The notes under the pieces were generated by a model that was given only the letters and a program-made list of their open reading frames with translations, had not been told where the DNA came from and did no database searches. This document shows positions 26,158 to 33,614 of a stretch of DNA of 52,701 nucleotides, in pieces (the first letter of the stretch is position 1; every line of letters starts with the position of its first letter). The position numbers and the translations under genes were made by a program. The DNA lies in NCBI GenBank assembly GCA_947652925.1, contig CANTEW010000015.1:1-52701 (forward strand), read 5' to 3'. The DNA comes from an uncultured Lachnospiraceae bacterium. Its GTDB lineage: Bacteria; Bacillota; Clostridia; Lachnospirales; Lachnospiraceae.

Positions 26158-26963
26158 GGACATCGGTGGATATGTCGCAGATCGTGGGGAGCCATGATAT
26201 CTTATTGATCTGTCTGGATACTCTGCGGTATGATGCGGCGGTCCAGGAGGAACAGGCAGAGGGGACGCCGGTCCTGAACAGGTACGGGCGGTGGAAAAAG
26301 TGCCAGGCCCCGGGGAATTTTACTTATCCTTCCCATCACGCCATGTTTGCAGGATTCCTGCCCTGTCCCTATGGGATCAAACGTATGGAAGACCGGGAAC
26401 TCTTGTTTTTCCCTTCCCATATAGGACTGGGGCGCAAAGTCCCGGAAGGGGCCTATGGGTTTTCCGGCAGTACGGTCATGGAAGGGCTGGAGAGAGTGGG
26501 TTACGATACCTGGTGTGTGGGCGGCGTCTCTTTTTTTGATAAACGCTCGGATATGGGAAAAGTGTTCCCAAGTTATTTTCAGAAAAGTTACTGGAACCCG
26601 TCTTTTGGCTGTAAGGTGAAAGAGAGTACGGCAAATCAGGTGGATCTTATCCTGAAAAAAATATCTGCCGCAGAAGGAGAGCGTCCTATATTTCTCTATC
26701 TCAATGTGGATGCCATCCATGAGCCTGATCATTTTTATCTGGATGGCTGCGTGCGGGACTGCCTGGAGAGCCATAGAGCGGCGCTCAGATATGTAGACGG
26801 GCAGCTGGGACGTCTGTTCCATGGATGGAAAGAGAAACGGGGCAGTACGTTCGTGATCTGCTGTTCTGACCACGGGACCTGCTATGGGGAAGACGGCTTC
26901 TGGTCCCATGGGGTGGACCATCCGGCGGTACTGACGGTCCCCTACAAACATTTTTTCTTATGA
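26154..26963 (+). CDS. STM4013 family alkaline-phosphatase-superfamily hydrolase
   Basis: A 269-residue protein of the sulfatase/alkaline phosphatase fold. The metal-binding landmarks are LDTLRYD (D22), FTYPSHH (T57, S60, H61), VDAIHEPDHF, CSDHGTCYGE near residue 240 and WSHGVDHP after it. The C-x-P-S-R formylglycine motif of true sulfatases is absent, and threonine 57 sits where a phosphate-type nucleophile would be. A phosphomonoesterase, phosphodiesterase or phosphotransferase role is therefore more likely than sulfate release. No signal peptide is seen, so it should act in the cytoplasm. It matches the STM4013/SEN3800 hydrolase family by its motifs and by its place in the cassette. Its ATG overlaps the previous stop (ATGA). 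Confidence 0.8.
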   Translation: MRTSVDMSQIVGSHDILLICLDTLRYDAAVQEEQAEGTPVLNRYGRWKKCQAPGNFTYPSHHAMFAGFLPCPYGIKRMEDRELLFFPSHIGLGRKVPEGAYGFSGSTVMEGLERVGYDTWCVGGVSFFDKRSDMGKVFPSYFQKSYWNPSFGCKVKESTANQVDLILKKISAAEGERPIFLYLNVDAIHEPDHFYLDGCVRDCLESHRAALRYVDGQLGRLFHGWKEKRGSTFVICCSDHGTCYGEDGFWSHGVDHPAVLTVPYKHFFL

Positions 26964-26980
26964 TCATGGTGGAAGGACAG

Positions 26981-28321
26981 ATGATGGATCCTTATCTTCA
27001 ATATATGTACAGTTATCCGCATAAAACGGCATATGGGCCTTTGGAGGGTGTCTCTCTCTGGGACCACACCGAGAGATTGTCAGGCTCTGGGTTGAGCCTA
27101 TATCTCCATGTGCCTTTTTGCCAGACAAAATGCGGATATTGTGATCTTTTTTCCGTTACAGGACAGGGGTCTGAGGAAGTGGATCGTTATCTGGATGCGG
27201 TGGAGCGGCAGGTCTTGCAGTATGGACAGGTGCTGGACTCTTGCGGGGCGGAGTTTTCGGATCTTACCATAGGGGGCGGTACGCCGCTCCTTCTGGATGA
27301 AAGGCAGATAGATCGGGTATTTTCCATGCTGGATCGGAACATCCGTTTTCAGCGTGCCCCGGGGATCGTGGTGGAGACGGCTCCCAATCAGACGACGAAA
27401 GGGAAGCTGGGGCTTTTGAGACAAGCCCATGTGACCAGGGTCAGTATGGGTGTGCAGAGTTTCTCAGACCGGGAGCTTGCGGCTCTCTGGCGGCACCACA
27501 GTGCGGATAGGGCAAGGCAGGCGCTGGACCTGTTGAAAGGATATGGTCTTCCCTGTATAAACGTAGACCTCATCTATGGCATCCCCGGGCAGACGGTGGA
27601 TTCTTTTCTGCGCACATTGAAGGAAGCGCTGGCCTATGAGCCGGATGAGCTGTTCATATATCCGCTCTATGTGAAACATGGGGCCGGACTGGAGCGGCAG
27701 ATGCGGGAGGGGATGGTGCTGGATCCGGGAGCGGCGTTCTGTCAGTATCAGGAGGGCAGCCGCTTCTTACGGGCGGAGGGCTTCAGGCAGGTGTCCATGC
27801 GGCGGTTTGTGCGCCAGGGCGGACGACAGGTGCCGGAGTGCGGTTTTTCTACTTCCCTTGCCCTGGGGTGTGGAGGGAGGAGTTATGTGGGGACTCTGCA
27901 TTTCTGCACACCCTATGCGATCACCCAGGAGACGTGTCTGGAGCAGATCCAGAGATTTGAGGAGAGGGCGGATCATACGGTCATCGATCATGGGATCTTT
28001 CTCTCGGCGGGAGAGGAAAAGCGCAGGTATGTCATCCAGCACCTGTTCATCTATCCGGGACTGGATCTGGAACAGTATGCAGAGAGGTTTGGGAGTTCTC
28101 CGATGGAAGATCTTCCGGTGCTGGAGAGATGGCGCAGGGAGGGTTTCCTTTCGGTCAGAGAGGAGACATCCCGGGCCTTCCTGGCATTGACGGAGTCGGG
28201 GCTGGGACTTTCGGATCATCTGGGTCCCCAGCTGATCTCTCCGGAGATATACGAGAAGATGGAGAGATGGGAGGTGTGCCATAAAAATGATCCTTTACAG
28301 GGGCAGTCTGAAGAGCTGTGA
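26981..28321 (+). CDS. STM4012 family radical SAM protein (HemW-like)
   Basis: A 446-residue radical SAM protein. SLYLHVPFCQTKCGYCDLF holds the 4Fe-4S cysteines at residues 47, 51 and 54. GGGTPLLL, VSMGVQSF, NVDLIYGIPGQT and ELFIYPLY follow as in HemW and coproporphyrinogen dehydrogenase relatives. A C-terminal domain of about 120 residues contains LFIYPGLDLEQYAERFG, as in the HemW C-terminal region. I placed the start at 26981 because GGAAGGA lies just upstream; an ATG at 26960 overlaps the previous stop but has no ribosome site, and 26984 is also possible. Genomic context argues against a plain heme role: it is embedded in the STM cassette. The reaction is unknown. Confidence 0.85.
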   Translation: MMDPYLQYMYSYPHKTAYGPLEGVSLWDHTERLSGSGLSLYLHVPFCQTKCGYCDLFSVTGQGSEEVDRYLDAVERQVLQYGQVLDSCGAEFSDLTIGGGTPLLLDERQIDRVFSMLDRNIRFQRAPGIVVETAPNQTTKGKLGLLRQAHVTRVSMGVQSFSDRELAALWRHHSADRARQALDLLKGYGLPCINVDLIYGIPGQTVDSFLRTLKEALAYEPDELFIYPLYVKHGAGLERQMREGMVLDPGAAFCQYQEGSRFLRAEGFRQVSMRRFVRQGGRQVPECGFSTSLALGCGGRSYVGTLHFCTPYAITQETCLEQIQRFEERADHTVIDHGIFLSAGEEKRRYVIQHLFIYPGLDLEQYAERFGSSPMEDLPVLERWRREGFLSVREETSRAFLALTESGLGLSDHLGPQLISPEIYEKMERWEVCHKNDPLQGQSEEL

Positions 28322-29723
28322 TCAAAGCTGTATATACTGTCCTTTTTCTAAACAGAAGAGTTCTGTGAGAGAGTTGGAGCGGGATCGGGCGCAGTGGCTG
28401 CGTTTTGTAGAGAGCCTGCCGGAGAGAACGAAAGCCCTGGATGTCCACGCTCTGATGGTCGTCCCCTACGGTGAGGCCCTGCTCCATCCCTGGTATTGGG
28501 AAGGGCTTGCCAGGCTCAGCGGGATGGAGTGGATGGAGGCGGTGGGAGCGCAGACCAATCTGAGCTTTTCTGTGGAGGGAGCTTTGGGGACCTATCTTGG
28601 AGCGGGAGGCCAGGTGGGAAAACTGCGTCTCTGGGCCACATTCCACCCGGAAATGGTCTCTGTGGAGGCCTTTGCCGGAAAATGTGCGCAGATACAGGAG
28701 GCGGGTGCGGCGCTCTGTGTGGGTGCGGTGGGTGTGCCGGAGGGACTGGGAGCGATCCGTCGGCTGAAGGAGGCACTGCCGGAAGGGATCTATCTCTGGA
28801 TCAATAAGATGGACGGCCTGAAACGTTCTTATACGATGGAGGAGAAAGAGGCATTTTTAGATATAGACCCTTATTTTGGCCGGGAGCTGGCATGCCCGCC
28901 CAGTGACGCCTCCAGATGCCGGGGACGTTTGTTTGTGGAGGGGGATGGGAAGGTGCGTGCCTGTAACTTGAGCCTTCCATACGGAGTCGGTCAGTACACA
29001 TGGCAGGAGCCGCCGCCCATGCCAAAATGCAAGAGACGCGTATGTTCCTGTTATCTGGCGTATGGAGGGCGGGATGACCCGATGAATACCATTTTATTTG
29101 GGAGATATCCGTTGTTTCGGATCCCCCGCCGTCTGCGGGCTGTTTTTTTTGATATAGACGGTACGCTGATCCCGAGAGGTGGATCCAGTATCCCAGCTCA
29201 TACGGCGGCAGGCCTGGCCGGGCTGGCGAGGGAAGGCGTATATCTGTTCTTTGCCACCACGCTGCCCTATGGTGAAGCCATGGAGCGCTGCAGAGGATAC
29301 AGACATCTGTTTGCAGGCGGGGTCTTTGCGGGCGGAGCACATATCCGGCTGGAAAAAAAGGATGGGGTACGGGAAAAGTTTTACTGTTTTGACGGTGGGA
29401 TCCGTCACCATCTGGAAGGGGCTGCCCGGACACTTGTCTATCGGAGCGGGGAAGGGGTCTATAAGATGACCTTGCTGCGTCCCCGCCGCCGGCCGTGGGA
29501 AGAGCGGGAGGCGGCGGGGATATGGGAGGCGGTGCCCGCGTCCTGCCGGGGATCTCTGCGGTATTTTCTGGAGGGATCTTGTATGCAGATCGTCTCGGCA
29601 GAGGCAGACAAGGCGACGGGTGCGTCTATTCTCTGCCAGTGGCTTGGGATCCCCCTCTCTGAAGCGGCGGCAGCCGGGGATTCCAAGGAGGATGAGGGGC
29701 TGCTGCGCTTTTTCGGAGCATGA
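28287..29723 (+). CDS. STM4011 family radical SAM protein fused to a HAD phosphatase
   Basis: A 478-residue fusion. Residues 1-280 are a compact radical SAM domain: C11, C15 and C18 in SCDQSCIYCPFSK bind the cluster, and later cysteines (CPPSDASRC, ACNLS, CKRRVCSCY) could hold an extra cluster. Residues about 283-478 are a Cof-type HAD domain: DIDGTLIP with D289 and D291, an FATTLPYG threonine, a lysine in EADKATG, and GDSKEDEG near the end. All four HAD motifs are present, so phosphatase activity is likely. The family members I recall are about the length of the first part, so the HAD addition is notable. It overlaps the STM4012 gene by 35 bases and closes the cassette. Confidence 0.82.
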   Translation: MILYRGSLKSCDQSCIYCPFSKQKSSVRELERDRAQWLRFVESLPERTKALDVHALMVVPYGEALLHPWYWEGLARLSGMEWMEAVGAQTNLSFSVEGALGTYLGAGGQVGKLRLWATFHPEMVSVEAFAGKCAQIQEAGAALCVGAVGVPEGLGAIRRLKEALPEGIYLWINKMDGLKRSYTMEEKEAFLDIDPYFGRELACPPSDASRCRGRLFVEGDGKVRACNLSLPYGVGQYTWQEPPPMPKCKRRVCSCYLAYGGRDDPMNTILFGRYPLFRIPRRLRAVFFDIDGTLIPRGGSSIPAHTAAGLAGLAREGVYLFFATTLPYGEAMERCRGYRHLFAGGVFAGGAHIRLEKKDGVREKFYCFDGGIRHHLEGAARTLVYRSGEGVYKMTLLRPRRRPWEEREAAGIWEAVPASCRGSLRYFLEGSCMQIVSAEADKATGASILCQWLGIPLSEAAAAGDSKEDEGLLRFFGA

Positions 29724-29818
29724 TGTCAGAGCGTGTTTGAAAACCTCAAATATCGTTAAATCACAACGGATTTACAGATAATAGATGAGTACATTCCAAA
29801 AACAGCGTTTTAAGGGGT

Positions 29819-29843
29819 CCGGGGGAAATCCGCAATCCCCCGG
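29819..29843. repeat. GC-rich hairpin
   Basis: Seven perfect base pairs (29819-29825 with 29837-29843) close an 11-base loop. It follows the radical SAM-HAD gene by about 95 bases. No T-run follows on the plus strand, so it is not a simple terminator; it may be part of an interspersed repeat. Confidence 0.6.
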
Positions 29844-29851
29844 CGCTTTTG

Positions 29852-29874
29852 GTACTTTTCTCGCAGAAAAGTAC
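29852..29874. repeat. Near-perfect palindrome with 10-base-pair stem
   Basis: GTACTTTTCT (29852-29861) and AGAAAAGTAC (29865-29874) pair perfectly around CGC. It sits nine bases after the GC-rich hairpin. The pair resembles intergenic repeat elements I recall from Clostridia genomes, but copies elsewhere cannot be checked here. Confidence 0.65.
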
Positions 29875-30075
29875 ATAGAAAAAAATTGAGTAGCCGCGGA
29901 TTGTATCAAATTCTTGTAAAATTCAAGATATTTACAGAATTTTTAAGGTTTTAAAATATACTTTAGACAAAATTCTGACAGCGATATAGTGGCATCGGAT
30001 AGAAGTTTTAATGACGCAATGGTGTGGGTCAGGCAAAGCAGGACTCTAATTTCTGGCCGGATGGAGTACTAGAGA

Positions 30076-30104
30076 TAAAAAAAAGAGGAGATCAGCTCTC
30101 CTCT
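30076..30104 (-). terminator. Terminator of the efp transcript
   Basis: AGAGGAGA (30084-30091) pairs with TCTCCTCT (30097-30104). On the minus strand the stem is followed by a run of eight T at 30083-30076. It ends the efp-aroK operon, and could weakly stop plus-strand transcription from the cassette. Confidence 0.9.
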
Positions 30105-30122
30105 CTTTTCTATGCAACAAGA

Positions 30123-30680
30123 TCATGCTCTGGATAGATATTCCCCTGTCCTGGTGTCGATCTTGATCTTATCGCCCCGGTCCACGAACAGAGGGACATT
30201 GACAGTGGCTCCAGTCTCCACGGTGGCAGGTTTTGTGGCGCCCTGGGCGGTATCTCCCTTGAAGCCCGGCTCTGTCTCTGTGATCTCCAACTCTACGAAC
30301 AGGGGCGGTTCTACAGCGAATACATTGCCGTTGTAGGAACACACTTTTAACATGTCGTTTTCTTTTACAAATTTCAGAGCGTCCCCGATCGTCTCCTGGT
30401 TTAATCCGATCTGTTCATAGGATGTGTTATCCATGAAGTAATATAATTCTCCGTCGTTGTACAGATACTGCATATCCACACGCTCGATCCGCGCAGCCGG
30501 GAATTTTTCTGTAGGGCGGAAGGATTTTTCCAGAACTGCCCCTGTGATGATATTTTTATACTTTGTACGCACGAAAGCGGCGCCCTTTCCTGGCTTTACA
30601 TGCTGGAATTCGACGATCTGGACCACATTTCCATCGATCTCCAGAGTCACACCATTTTTAAAATCTCCTGCTGAAATCAT
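30123..30680 (-). CDS. efp: Translation elongation factor P
   Basis: A 185-residue protein of normal EF-P length. It enters stalled ribosomes between the P and E sites and helps form bonds between prolines. The three beta-barrel domains are recognisable: [17 protein letters not shown] at the start, KPGKGAAF with the tip lysine at residue 32, and the C-terminal [17 protein letters not shown] motif. Lysine 32 is in the place where the residue is modified in many bacteria; no modification gene is seen nearby. It lies 29 bases after aroK, with AAGGAGGAG ahead of its ATG. Confidence 0.98.
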   Translation of the reverse strand: MISAGDFKNGVTLEIDGNVVQIVEFQHVKPGKGAAFVRTKYKNIITGAVLEKSFRPTEKFPAARIERVDMQYLYNDGELYYFMDNTSYEQIGLNQETIGDALKFVKENDMLKVCSYNGNVFAVEPPLFVELEITETEPGFKGDTAQGATKPATVETGATVNVPLFVDRGDKIKIDTRTGEYLSRA

Positions 30681-30709
30681 TTGTATCTCCTCCTTATTAT
30701 AGATATTTA

Positions 30710-31258
30710 TTATATATGACTGTTGCTCTTCATTAAATATTGGCTCTCAAACATCTCGCATTTAATGTGGATCTCCCGGATCAGCTTTTTCATGGGCTGT
30801 TGGGCGGTGACCACAGTGACATCAGCCAGCTTTTCATAGACGGGTTCCCGTGTCTGCAGCATCTTGCGGATCTTTTCTTCCATGTTGCTGCCTGCGAGCA
30901 GAGGACGGCTGTGATCCCCTTCCAGCCGTTTTTGCAGAGTTTCTGCAGATCCTTTCAGATAGACGATGGTCCCTAATTCTTTTAGGTATTTATGGTTCTG
31001 TTCCTGCATGGGCAGACCACCCCCGACAGAGATGACTGCCCTCTTTTCCATCTGACGCAGTTCTTTGATCGTCTTGGTCTCTAATGCACGGAAAAAGACT
31101 TCTCCAAATCGGTTGAAGATATCGGTGACACTCATCTTCATCTCGCTGGTGATCTTCTTATCTACATCGATGAATGCATATCCCGCTTCTTCGGCCAGAC
31201 GTTTGCCTGTCTTGGTCTTCCCGGATCCCATGAACCCGATCAGCACAATGTGTCTCAT
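30710..31258 (-). CDS. aroK: Shikimate kinase
   Basis: A 182-residue P-loop kinase that phosphorylates shikimate on its 3-hydroxyl in aromatic amino acid synthesis. [11 protein letters not shown] is the Walker A loop, DVDKKI near residue 32 carries the shikimate-binding aspartate, RALETKTI the conserved arginine-glutamate, GGGLPM the second substrate loop, and RPLL the lid arginine. It overlaps the transporter-HAD gene by four bases and precedes efp by 29. It is a few residues longer than the usual family length at the C terminus. Confidence 0.95.
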   Translation of the reverse strand: MRHIVLIGFMGSGKTKTGKRLAEEAGYAFIDVDKKITSEMKMSVTDIFNRFGEVFFRALETKTIKELRQMEKRAVISVGGGLPMQEQNHKYLKELGTIVYLKGSAETLQKRLEGDHSRPLLAGSNMEEKIRKMLQTREPVYEKLADVTVVTAQQPMKKLIREIHIKCEMFESQYLMKSNSHI

Positions 31259-32640
31259 CTTATGTTTTCCCCCTCTTGTTCCTTGTAAAAATGCAACACG
31301 ATCTTCTCCAGGTATCTTTTTAAAATGATCTGTATCTCTTCTTTTGGATGGATGGGCTTTACCAGGATGCTGCGGATACCGGCTCTCTTAGCGCCGTAGA
31401 TATCTGTAAAGATCTGATCCCCGATAAACAGGGTGGTGTCCCGGTCCGTGTCCATGAGTTCCATGGCTCTGATGTAATTAGCGGTGGAGGGCTTGTGGGC
31501 ATCCTCGATAAAATGGCCGCCGATGGATCCATGGAAAGACTGCACCCGCTCCAGATGGTTGTTGGAGAGCAGACAGCTCTCAAATCCGATCTTGCGGAGC
31601 CGCTCAAAGAGCTGGACCGACCTGGCGTCGGCTGGTTTCCCGTGGGGGACCAATGTATTGTCGATATCAAAAAGGAGCCCCCGGTATCCTTCCTGGTAAA
31701 AACGCTCATAGTCGATGTCGTAAGCAGAATCCATGTAACTGTCTGGAAAAAAGCATGCAAATACCTTTGAGAGAAAGGAGAGCTTTGTCTCAGACAGCAG
31801 CACGGCAAAGAATAAAAGCCCGCATCCGATCATCATCCGCGGTGTCATCCGTTCACCCAGTAAAAGGGCTGAGAACAATACGCCGAAGACAGATTCTGTG
31901 GACAGAAGCAGAGATGCCGTGTTAGGGGATGTGTATTTCTGGCACACATTTTGCAGCAGAAAAGCCAGCATTGTGCTGAAGATCCCCAGATAGAGCATGG
32001 AACCGATCACGTCCGGACGAAAGATATCCGTTGGGAGACCCCCGTCCACGAGCGGCGACAAAAGCCAGGAAAACAGTGCGGCAAAGGCCAGCTGGAGTAC
32101 GGTCAGGACGACTGGGTCGTCCTGTTCGGTATAGCGGTCGATGTAGATCATGTGTAAGGCAAATCCTACTGCACAGATCAGAGTCAGGATATCCCCCCTG
32201 TTCACAGACATATCTCCCTGCAGGGATAACAGTCCGATCCCCGCGATGGCAAAAAACGCTGCCGCGATACAGAAAGAGTCGGGTCTTTTCTTGGACAGCA
32301 GCCAATAGAGGAAGGGGACGAGTACAACATAGGCAGATGTGAGGAATGCATTTTTTCCTGCCGTTGTGTACTGGCAGCCGATGGTCTGGAGCAGGTAGCT
32401 GAAAAACAGCCAGCATCCTAAAACGGCTCCTTCTTTAACGGTATGTTTTTTTAGTCCCTGCAGTCTTTTGGCGCATATCAGAGCCAGCAGGACTGCGGCG
32501 ATCGTAAAGCGGAAAGCCAGCATGTATGTGGGCGGGACAGTGTCCAGAGAGTTTTTGACCACAACGAAGGCGATCCCCCAGATGGCGGCTGTCCCGAGCA
32601 TTCCTGCCCCTGCAAGGGATTTTATCTTATTTTCACTCAT
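31255..32640 (-). CDS. EamA/DMT transporter-YqeG-type HAD phosphatase fusion
   Basis: A 461-residue fusion. Residues 1 to about 295 form a ten-helix drug/metabolite transporter with two EamA repeats; the first starts GMLGTAAIWGIAFVVVKNSL. Residues about 310-461 are a YqeG-like HAD-IIIA phosphatase: RGLLFDIDNTLVPHG with D325 and D327, CLLSNN, a lysine in DAHKPST, and FIGDQIFTDIYGA. YqeG proteins are normally separate, about 170 residues, and cytoplasmic. The N and C termini should both be inside the cell, so the phosphatase would hang below the transporter. It overlaps both neighbours by four bases. The frame reads through without interruption, so a sequencing join is less likely than a true fusion. 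Confidence 0.88.
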   Translation of the reverse strand: MSENKIKSLAGAGMLGTAAIWGIAFVVVKNSLDTVPPTYMLAFRFTIAAVLLALICAKRLQGLKKHTVKEGAVLGCWLFFSYLLQTIGCQYTTAGKNAFLTSAYVVLVPFLYWLLSKKRPDSFCIAAAFFAIAGIGLLSLQGDMSVNRGDILTLICAVGFALHMIYIDRYTEQDDPVVLTVLQLAFAALFSWLLSPLVDGGLPTDIFRPDVIGSMLYLGIFSTMLAFLLQNVCQKYTSPNTASLLLSTESVFGVLFSALLLGERMTPRMMIGCGLLFFAVLLSETKLSFLSKVFACFFPDSYMDSAYDIDYERFYQEGYRGLLFDIDNTLVPHGKPADARSVQLFERLRKIGFESCLLSNNHLERVQSFHGSIGGHFIEDAHKPSTANYIRAMELMDTDRDTTLFIGDQIFTDIYGAKRAGIRSILVKPIHPKEEIQIILKRYLEKIVLHFYKEQEGENIR

Positions 32641-33503
32641 TTTTCCAGATATCCCAACAGTTTTCCATAATTTTCCTCCATCAAGTCATATCCATGTTGG
32701 TAAAAGTCTGTCATAGCCTGCCGGTCCTGTTCTGTCCGGGAGACAGTCTTTTGTATAGGGCGGATGACGAACACCTTGCCCTGGGCCTCCCATTTTTCTA
32801 TATAGGACAGAGTCTTGTTATAGATATGGGCTCTGCGGAAGATCGCTCTGAGCAGGTTTGGATATTTTTTGTACATGGTCAGGTAGAGCGGCCTGCTCTT
32901 GCGGATGGGTGTCTTGCGGTAGCCGTAGTTCCTTGTGAGGATGATCAGGTTTTTGCGGTATCCCAGCTTCAGGGAGCGGATGATGGGGATGGAGTCGGCG
33001 ATCCCGCCATCCAGGTAAGGTGTCCCGTCTATTTCCACCATGGGGCTTGCCAGAGGCACGCTGCTGGATGCCCTGCAGATATCCATCAGCCTTTTCTTAC
33101 TGGTGCGCTCGTCTAGGTACTCGGCTCTCCCTGTCAGGCAGTCTGTCACCACCATCTCGCAGCGCAGGGAAGAGTGGAAGTACGTTTCATAGTCGAATGG
33201 AAAGAGTTCATTGGGGTATCTGTCAAAGACCAGATCCATATCAAATAAGCGGCGGGTCTTCAGTGTATGCCGCAGGCTCATATAGCTGTGTCCTTTTTCT
33301 TTCGGTATCATACAGTCCCGGGTGCGCCCAATCTGCCGGGATACATAATCCGCCGCATTGCAGGCGCCTGCGGACACGCCTACCACATAGGGCAGGTACA
33401 GTCCCTGTTCCATCAGGTAGTCAAGGACGCCGGAGGTAAATACCCCCCGGGTCGCTCCGCCTTCCAGCACCAATCCGGTGCCATGTGTATCTATATCTGC
33501 CAT
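32637..33503 (-). CDS. Patatin-like phospholipase (RssA/YjjU type)
   Basis: A 288-residue serine lipid hydrolase. LVLEGGATRGVFTSGVLD near residue 11 is the oxyanion region, GVSAG with S44 the nucleophile elbow, and YLDGGIADSIPI near residue 165 supplies the aspartate of the Ser-Asp dyad. No signal peptide is present, so it would act on membrane lipids from the inside. The length and the EGGATRG form fit the bacterial YjjU group. GGGAGTGG precedes the ATG, and the gene end overlaps the transporter start. Confidence 0.92.
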   Translation of the reverse strand: MADIDTHGTGLVLEGGATRGVFTSGVLDYLMEQGLYLPYVVGVSAGACNAADYVSRQIGRTRDCMIPKEKGHSYMSLRHTLKTRRLFDMDLVFDRYPNELFPFDYETYFHSSLRCEMVVTDCLTGRAEYLDERTSKKRLMDICRASSSVPLASPMVEIDGTPYLDGGIADSIPIIRSLKLGYRKNLIILTRNYGYRKTPIRKSRPLYLTMYKKYPNLLRAIFRRAHIYNKTLSYIEKWEAQGKVFVIRPIQKTVSRTEQDRQAMTDFYQHGYDLMEENYGKLLGYLEK

Positions 33504-33543
33504 TTTGATCCACTCCCTGTTCTTATCCGCGTATGGGCAGCGG

Positions 33544-33574
33544 CCGGATGGATATCTGCTCCATGTCCATCCGG
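33544..33574. repeat. Hairpin between citrate synthase and patatin genes
   Basis: CCGGATGGA (33544-33552) pairs with TCCATCCGG (33566-33574). No T-run follows on either side, so it looks more like an mRNA-processing or stabilising hairpin than a terminator. Confidence 0.5.
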
Positions 33575-33614
33575 GGATGCCTGCGGTGTATCTGCTTTCA
33601 TGTCTTTGTCGCTC

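Larger units (their letters stand above)
29724..30122. other. Non-coding stretch of about 400 bases
   Basis: No open frame with a ribosome site is visible on either strand. It is AT-rich apart from two hairpins (29819-29843 and 29852-29874) and ends with the efp terminator. A TTTACA at 29931 and TATACT at 29957 are 20 bases apart, too far for a convincing promoter. Bases 29963-30070 have no recognisable RNA family. Confidence 0.6.

Noticed and set aside
26202-26951. Minus-strand open frame of 249 codons
   Set aside because: It is the complement of the STM4013 gene; its apparent coding quality comes from the codon pattern of the true gene.
26981-28321. Plain HemW or coproporphyrinogen dehydrogenase
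   Set aside because: The motifs fit the fold, but no heme gene is near and the gene is locked into the STM cassette.
29963-30070. Possible riboswitch (some bases recall cyclic-di-GMP aptamers)
   Set aside because: The matches are short and scattered, no stems of that family could be folded, and the next gene is on the other strand.
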